11,327 nucleotides of DNA, from the NCBI GenBank assembly GCA_002437815.1, contig DJRP01000030.1, positions 154,248 to 165,574 of the forward strand. Direction: 5' to 3'. Under the pieces are notes generated by a model. It did no database searches. It had not been told where the DNA came from and saw nothing but the letters and a program-made list of their open reading frames with translations. A program made the position numbers and the translations under genes. The stretch comes from Collinsella sp. UBA6357. Its GTDB lineage: Bacteria; Actinomycetota; Coriobacteriia; Coriobacteriales; Coriobacteriaceae. Shown piece after piece: positions 7,311 through 11,327 of this stretch; position 1 is the stretch's first letter, and each line of letters begins with the position of its first letter.

Positions 7311-8597
7311 TTAGTTCCAGAACCTGTTGATGATCTGCTCGCGCTCGGCTCCCACGCCGATAAACGTCACGCGGCAATGAGCCAAATCCTCGATGAACGC
7401 CACGTAATCCTGGGCGGCCTGCGGAAGCTCCTCGAAGCTGCGGCAACCGGTGATGTCGCACTTCCAGCCGGGCAGCTCCTCGTAAATGGGCTTGGCATGC
7501 TCAAAGCGAACCTGATGCTCCGGGACGCTCGTGTAGCGCTCGCCGTCGACATCATAGGCAACGCAGACCTTGATGGTATCGAACGCGGAAAGGACATCGA
7601 GCTTGGTGAGGGCGATGTCGGTCAGACCGTTGACGCGCGCGGCAAAGTTGGCGATCGGACCATCGAACCAGCCGCAACGGCGACGGCGACCGGTGGTCAC
7701 GCCGTACTCGTAGCCCTCTTCGGTGAGAGTATGGCCGGCCTCGCTTTCATAGGAAAGCTCGGTGGGCATGGGGCCGGAACCGACACGGGTGATATAGGCC
7801 TTCATGACGCCGAGCACGCGGTCGACATTCTTCATACCCACGCCCGAGCCGGTGATGGCGCCGCCGGCGGTGCAGTTGGACGAGGTCACAAACGGATACG
7901 TGCCGTGATCGATGTCGAGCAGGGTTGCCTGAGCACCCTCGAACAGCAGGTTCTTACCCTCATCGATCATATTGTTGAGCAGAAGGCCCGTCTCGGTGAT
8001 ATAGGGGCGCAGACGCTCGGCATAGGGCAGGTATTCGTCGCAAATCTGGTCGACGGTATAGGTGGGCAGGCCGTAGATCAGCTCGAGCTCGGGGTTGATA
8101 CGGGCCAGCGCGGTCTCCAGCTTGTCGCGGAACAGTGCCTCATCGAGCATATCCTGCATGCGCAGGCCGATGCGAGCCATCTTGTCCTGGTAGCACGGAC
8201 CGATGCCGCGCTTGGTGGTGCCGATGTTCTTCTTGCCGAGCTTCTGCTCGAAAGCACCGTCCAGATCGATGTGATACGGCATGATGACATGGGCGTTACC
8301 GCTGATCTTGAGGTTCTTGGTCGAGATGCCGTCGGCCTCGAACATGTCGATCTCCTCGAGAACGACCTTGGGGTTGACGACGCAACCGTTTCCGATCACC
8401 GAGATATGATCGGAATACATGATGCCCGAGGGAACCTGATGCAGACCGTACTTTTTGCCGTTGACGACGATGGTATGGCCGGCGTTGTTGCCGCCCGAGT
8501 AACGGACGACCGCATCGAAATCACCGGCAACGAGGTCGCAGATCTTGCCCTTGCCCTCGTCGCCCCACTGAGCACCGACCAAAACGGTTGACGCCAT
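7311..8597 (-). CDS. purA: Adenylosuccinate synthetase
   Basis: PurA joins IMP and aspartate using GTP to give adenylosuccinate, the committed step toward AMP. The protein is 428 residues, the usual bacterial size. Signature and catalytic features are present: QWGDEGKGK at 10-18 with catalytic Asp13, NNAGHT at 37-42 with His41, the IMP-loop region GIGPCYQDKMAR (131-142), and the arginine-rich loop TTGRRRRCGW (301-310). The start is ATG at 8597, because AGGAG lies five bases before it and the protein then begins right at the conserved MASTVLVGAQWGDEG. The open frame extends 20 codons upstream, but those codons (MFVILFAV...) are leader sequence. It lies downstream of dnaB with a 92-base gap that probably holds its own promoter. 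Confidence 0.98.
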   Translation of the reverse strand: MASTVLVGAQWGDEGKGKICDLVAGDFDAVVRYSGGNNAGHTIVVNGKKYGLHQVPSGIMYSDHISVIGNGCVVNPKVVLEEIDMFEADGISTKNLKISGNAHVIMPYHIDLDGAFEQKLGKKNIGTTKRGIGPCYQDKMARIGLRMQDMLDEALFRDKLETALARINPELELIYGLPTYTVDQICDEYLPYAERLRPYITETGLLLNNMIDEGKNLLFEGAQATLLDIDHGTYPFVTSSNCTAGGAITGSGVGMKNVDRVLGVMKAYITRVGSGPMPTELSYESEAGHTLTEEGYEYGVTTGRRRRCGWFDGPIANFAARVNGLTDIALTKLDVLSAFDTIKVCVAYDVDGERYTSVPEHQVRFEHAKPIYEELPGWKCDITGCRSFEELPQAAQDYVAFIEDLAHCRVTFIGVGAEREQIINRFWN

Positions 8598-8662
8598 CTT
8601 CACTCCTAACATAGATGACTGCCTGCTCAAAAACACAGCAAACAGAATCACAAACATCCACC

Positions 8663-8691
8663 AGTATACCGATACCGGTCGTCGCTGTCCT
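8663..8691 (-). promoter_or_regulatory. Possible purA promoter
   Basis: On the minus strand AGGACA (8686-8691) and TATACT (8663-8668) are separated by 17 bases, matching four of six and five of six consensus positions. The -35 overlaps the dnaB stop codon. A start from here would leave a leader of roughly 60 bases before the purA ATG. Prediction from sequence pattern only. Confidence 0.4.
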
Positions 8692-10081
8692 ACTCCTCGA
8701 CATGAGCAGCATCAAGCTCATAGAACTTGGTGCTGGCGGGCAGGAACATAAGGTCGACGTCGCCGATCGGGCCCGAACGGTTCTTTGCCACCACGATACG
8801 CGTGACGCCCTCGTCGGGTCGATCGTCGCGCGAGGCCTCGGACTCGTCCGCCGAGCGGTCCAGGAACATGACGATGTCGGCGTCCTGCTCGATAGAGCCC
8901 GATTCACGCAGGTCGGAGAGCTGCGGGCGCTTGCCGGTGCGGCTTTCCACCTGACGCGAGAGCTGCGACAGGGCAATCAGCGGAATCTTGAGCTCCTTGG
9001 CCATGATCTTAAGGCCACGCGACATCTCGGACACCTCGACGGTACGGCTCTCGGAGCGACGCCCCGCGGGAGGGCTCACCAGCTGCAGGTAGTCCAGGAT
9101 GATGATGGCCTTCTCCTTGTTGTGGAGCATACGGCGGCTCTTGGCGCGAATCTCGGTCACCGTGGTGCCGGGCGTATCGTCGATAAGGATGTCGAGCTTC
9201 GAGAGCTCCTGCGTCGCCTCGTTGATGTTGGCCCACTGCTCGGGGCTGATGCGACCCATACGAAAATCGCTGATCGAGATCATGGCATAGGCGCAGATCA
9301 GACGCTGGGCGATTTCCTTACCGGACATCTCGAGCGAGAAGAAGCCCACGGTATAGCCCGCGGCCGCCGCATTGAGTGCCAGGTTGAGGGCGAACGAGGT
9401 CTTACCAACGGCGGGTCGGGCGCCGATGATGATGAGCTGACCCTCGCGAAATCCCATAAGCATCTTGTCGAGCGACGGAAAGCCCGTGGGGACGCCCGCC
9501 GCCTGGCCGCCTGCCTGGCAGACCTCCTCGGCCTCGTTATAGGCCTCGATCATAAACTCGGTCAGCGTCTTGTAGCTCGACTTGACCTCACGCGCCGTCA
9601 CCTTGAGCAGCATGCTCTCGGCACGCTCGACGACCTCTTTGGTATCGGTCGGCGCATCGTAAGCCAGCGCGTTGATGCGATTGGTGGCGTCGATGATCTG
9701 CCGCAGCATCGAATCGCGTCGCACGATCGAGGCGTGATGCTGCCAGTTGACCAACGACAGGGTCTTTCCCATCAGCTCGAGGATATAGGCCTCTCCGCCC
9801 ACCGCATCAAGCTTGTTGATACTACGCAGGTAGTCGATCAGCGAAATAGAATCGATCGGGATGCGACGGCTGTACATATCGACCATCGCGGTGAAGATCG
9901 TCTTATGGATCGGGCGAAAGAAGTCATCCGGCTCGAGCTCGACCTGCGCCTCCTCCACCACATCGGAAGAAAGCAGCATGGCGGCAAGAACATTGGCCTC
10001 AGCATCTTGGTTTTGCGGAACGGTCTTGACCGACGCTCGATCGCTCACCGTCAGGCCGTCGCCATGATCGTCGTAGGGCAT
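8690..10081 (-). CDS. dnaB: Replicative DNA helicase
   Basis: DnaB is the hexameric ATP-driven helicase that unwinds DNA at the replication fork. The 463-residue protein has the N-terminal DnaB domain (PQNQDAEANVLAAML from 22, PIHKTIF at 57-63), a linker near 150-195, and a RecA-like C-terminal domain with Walker A GARPAVGKTS (220-229), the SLEMS motif with Glu251, Walker B IIILDYLQL (326-334), SQLSRQVESR (372-381), and the arginine-finger region AKNRSGPIG (432-440). There is no intein in the Walker A or later insertion sites. I chose ATG at 10081, with AAAGG eight bases upstream, over GTG at 10090, which abuts that site. It follows rplI as in many Gram-positive genomes, but a terminator separates them, so it probably has its own promoter, which I could not place. 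Confidence 0.97.
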   Translation of the reverse strand: MPYDDHGDGLTVSDRASVKTVPQNQDAEANVLAAMLLSSDVVEEAQVELEPDDFFRPIHKTIFTAMVDMYSRRIPIDSISLIDYLRSINKLDAVGGEAYILELMGKTLSLVNWQHHASIVRRDSMLRQIIDATNRINALAYDAPTDTKEVVERAESMLLKVTAREVKSSYKTLTEFMIEAYNEAEEVCQAGGQAAGVPTGFPSLDKMLMGFREGQLIIIGARPAVGKTSFALNLALNAAAAGYTVGFFSLEMSGKEIAQRLICAYAMISISDFRMGRISPEQWANINEATQELSKLDILIDDTPGTTVTEIRAKSRRMLHNKEKAIIILDYLQLVSPPAGRRSESRTVEVSEMSRGLKIMAKELKIPLIALSQLSRQVESRTGKRPQLSDLRESGSIEQDADIVMFLDRSADESEASRDDRPDEGVTRIVVAKNRSGPIGDVDLMFLPASTKFYELDAAHVEE

Positions 10082-10101
10082 GCATCCCACCTTTCTTGAT
10101 C

Positions 10102-10115
10102 GCCGTGTACACGGC
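10102..10115. repeat. 14-bp perfect palindrome before dnaB
   Basis: GCCGTGTACACGGC reads the same on both strands. It lies about seven bases upstream of the dnaB ribosome site. It could be a protein-binding half-site pair or a short hairpin; no regulator is recognised. Confidence 0.6.
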
Positions 10116-10118
10116 TCT

Positions 10119-10134
10119 CCATCTTAGAAGATGG
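10119..10134. repeat. Short inverted repeat in dnaB leader
   Basis: CCATCTT and AAGATGG are perfect 7-base arms with two bases between them (effectively a 6-bp stem with a TAGA loop). It is the middle of three adjacent inverted repeats between the rplI terminator and dnaB. Confidence 0.6.
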
Positions 10135-10143
10135 ACCGGGCAA

Positions 10144-10165
10144 CGAGTCCCGCTGAAGGGACTCG
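10144..10165. repeat. Inverted repeat between the rplI terminator and dnaB
   Basis: CGAGTCCC (10144-10151) and GGGACTCG (10158-10165) form an 8-bp stem with a six-base loop. It lies just beyond the T-run of the rplI terminator on the minus strand. No T-run follows it, so it is not a second terminator of the usual kind. Confidence 0.65.
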
Positions 10166-10169
10166 ACGC

Positions 10170-10201
10170 AAAAAGGCGCCCCGGTTTCCCAGAGCGCCCT
10201 T
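10170..10201 (-). terminator. Intrinsic terminator after rplI
   Basis: On the minus strand AAGGGCGCTCTGG, the tetraloop GAAA, and CCGGGGCGCC form a stem of about 13 bp (with three G-U pairs) that runs straight into TTTTT (10174-10170). It lies 32 bases after the rplI stop. The stable GNRA loop, GC-rich stem and T-run make it a textbook Rho-independent terminator, ending the ssb-rpsR-rplI transcript before dnaB. Confidence 0.9.
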
Positions 10202-10233
10202 CTTAGAACAAGATTGTTGCCGTGGAGCAAATG

Positions 10234-10773
10234 CTACTCGGCAGCAGCCTCGGTCTCGACCTCGGCGGTCTCAGCGTCGGCGACCTCGGCGGTCTCCTCG
10301 GCCTCAGCTTCGGCGGCGAGCTCTTCGGCGGTAACGCCGACGAGAACGACAACCTCGGCCTTGATCTCGCGGTACAGCGAGATGGCAACGGCGTGGGCAC
10401 CGGCAACCTTGATGGGCTTACCGAGCTCAACGCGCTTGCGGTCGATGTCCATGCCGAGCTGAGCCTTAACGGCGTCAGCGACCATAGCGGCGGTCACGGA
10501 GCCGAACAGAACGCCCTCGTCGCCAACCTTGACGTCGACGGTGATCTGCTTGCCCTCGAGAGCGGCCTTGGTCTCGTTGGCCTGGGCCAGACGGACGGCC
10601 TCGCGCTTGGCGATGTTGTTGCGACGCTCGTCAAGCTGCTTCAGGTTGCCCTTGGTGGCGGCAACGGCGAGCTTCTTGGGGAACAGGAAGTTCTCGGCGT
10701 AGCCCTGAGCGACCTCTACGACGTCGCCTTCGCCGCCCTTGCCCTTGATCTCATCGAGAAGAATAACCTTCAT
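10234..10773 (-). CDS. rplI: 50S ribosomal protein L9
   Basis: L9 is a structural protein of the large ribosomal subunit, binding 23S rRNA at the base of the L1 stalk. The N-terminal domain is typical (MKVILLDEIKGKGGEGDVVEV, then GYAENFLFPKKLA at 24-36), followed by the long connecting helix (about 42-73) and the C-terminal domain ending near 148. At 179 residues it is about 30 longer than usual: residues 150-179 are a low-complexity Ala/Glu tail (AEAEAEETAEVADAETAEVE). Such acidic tails occur in some actinobacterial ribosomal proteins and have no assigned role. ATG at 10773 follows GGGAG by seven bases and lies 15 bases after the rpsR stop, so the two genes are co-transcribed. Confidence 0.97.
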   Translation of the reverse strand: MKVILLDEIKGKGGEGDVVEVAQGYAENFLFPKKLAVAATKGNLKQLDERRNNIAKREAVRLAQANETKAALEGKQITVDVKVGDEGVLFGSVTAAMVADAVKAQLGMDIDRKRVELGKPIKVAGAHAVAISLYREIKAEVVVLVGVTAEELAAEAEAEETAEVADAETAEVETEAAAE

Positions 10774-10788
10774 GATGTTTCTCCCTTC

Positions 10789-11055
10789 TTAGCCGCGATC
10801 GCGGTTGCCACGAGAGGAAACCACGGGGACGGTGTACGGCAGGAGAGCCATCTCGCGGGCGCGCTTGATGGCGTTGGCGATGTCATGCTGATGCTGCGTG
10901 CAAGCGCCAGTGACGCGACGGGGCTTGATCTTGCCACGGTCGGTCATGTACTTACGGAGAAGCTGAGTGTCCTTATAGTCGATGAACTCAGTGTTCTCCT
11001 TGCAGAACTGGCAGTACTTACGACGCGGCTGACGTGCAGAATAATCATTAGCCAT
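10789..11055 (-). CDS. rpsR: 30S ribosomal protein S18
   Basis: S18 is a small-subunit protein that pairs with S6 on the 16S rRNA platform. The 88-residue protein contains the family core KIKPRRVTGACTQHQ and AIKRAREMALLPY. It keeps CQFC (Cys15, Cys18) plus Cys52 and His55, the arrangement of the zinc-binding (C+) form of S18; many bacteria have a zinc-free form. ATG at 11055 is preceded by GAAAGG with a nine-base spacer. It lies 71 bases after the ssb stop, in the conserved order rpsF-ssb-rpsR-rplI (rpsF would be outside the window). Confidence 0.97.
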   Translation of the reverse strand: MANDYSARQPRRKYCQFCKENTEFIDYKDTQLLRKYMTDRGKIKPRRVTGACTQHQHDIANAIKRAREMALLPYTVPVVSSRGNRDRG

Positions 11056-11126
11056 GTCAAAATACCTTTCATTTGGCGACTTCGGGCTAGCCGAGGCCGC
11101 CCCTCACTCAAAAATAGCGAACAGCC

Positions 11127-11327
11127 CTAGAACGGGATGTCCTCATCGTAGACGTCGACCGCAGGCGGCTGGGGAGCCGGCGCGGAGGGACGGGACGCAG
11201 GGGCGCTCGGCGCTGCGGGGGCATAGCCACCCTGGTCGTAGCCACCCTGGCCGTTGCGGGAGCTCATAAACTCGATCTCATCGACGATGACCTCAAGCTT
11301 GCTCCTGCGCTGGCCGTCGCGCTCCCA
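11127..11327 (-). CDS. ssb: Single-stranded DNA-binding protein, C-terminal part (cut by window edge)
   Basis: Ssb coats single-stranded DNA and recruits replication and repair proteins through its acidic C-terminal tip. Only the last 66 residues are in the window; the frame is read from 11327 down to TAG at 11127. It begins with the end of the OB fold (WERDGQRRSKLEVIVDEIEF), continues with a Gly-, Pro- and Ala-rich flexible linker (GGYDQGGYAPAAPSAP), and ends YDEDIPF, the conserved interaction tip. Identity is secure from this tip together with the downstream rpsR and rplI genes. The N-terminus and start lie beyond the window. Confidence 0.96.
   Translation of the reverse strand, partial: WERDGQRRSKLEVIVDEIEFMSSRNGQGGYDQGGYAPAAPSAPASRPSAPAPQPPAVDVYDEDIPF

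Noticed and set aside
7377..8591. 404-codon open frame opposite purA
   Set aside because: Antisense shadow of a fully conserved purA; no domain and biased composition.
8690..10081. Possible intein in DnaB, a known insertion hotspot
   Set aside because: The Walker A region and later motifs are continuous and the length is normal.
8615..10099. 494-codon open frame opposite dnaB
   Set aside because: Antisense shadow of dnaB, which shows every helicase motif.
10222..11130. 302-codon open frame opposite rplI and rpsR
   Set aside because: Runs across two real genes in antisense and owes its repetitive Gly/Leu composition to the Ala/Glu codons of the rplI tail.

Overview
The window looks like a chromosomal segment from a GC-rich Gram-positive bacterium, most likely a Coriobacteriia actinobacterium close to Collinsella. 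I base this on the GC-rich codons, clear Shine-Dalgarno sites, the gene order, and an Ssb tail ending DEDIPF. The genus is inferred; no search was possible. Every supported gene lies on the minus strand, so transcription runs from high to low coordinates, and no mobile element, CRISPR array, rRNA or tRNA gene was seen.

In the order of transcription: (1) 11327-10234 holds the 3' end of ssb, then rpsR and rplI, closed by a clear intrinsic terminator (10170-10201). (2) 10081-8690 is dnaB, with a leader carrying three consecutive inverted repeats. (3) 8597-7311 is purA. (4) After a hairpin-containing gap comes a likely operon: purD (TTG start), a NUDIX hydrolase of the ADP-ribose pyrophosphatase type, an ABC exporter half-transporter, and a single-pass membrane protein of unknown function. 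(5) After a 66-bp near-perfect palindrome comes carA-carB; carB is cut by the window edge.

The genes are housekeeping: replication and translation (ssb, rpsR, rplI, dnaB), purine nucleotide synthesis (purA, purD) and carbamoyl phosphate synthesis for pyrimidines and arginine (carA, carB). The NUDIX enzyme could belong to nucleotide clean-up; the exporter and its neighbour have no known link to these pathways.

I do not see a new multi-gene system. The notable signals are non-coding. A short RNA hairpin in the carA leader matches the PyrR-binding loop and its outer stem would cover the carA Shine-Dalgarno, suggesting translational feedback by pyrimidine nucleotides. A 66-bp palindrome sits between the exporter operon and carA. 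A 16-bp-arm inverted repeat covers the Shine-Dalgarno of the ABC transporter. CarA itself has an insertion of about 36 residues and a C-terminal extension relative to the E. coli protein.
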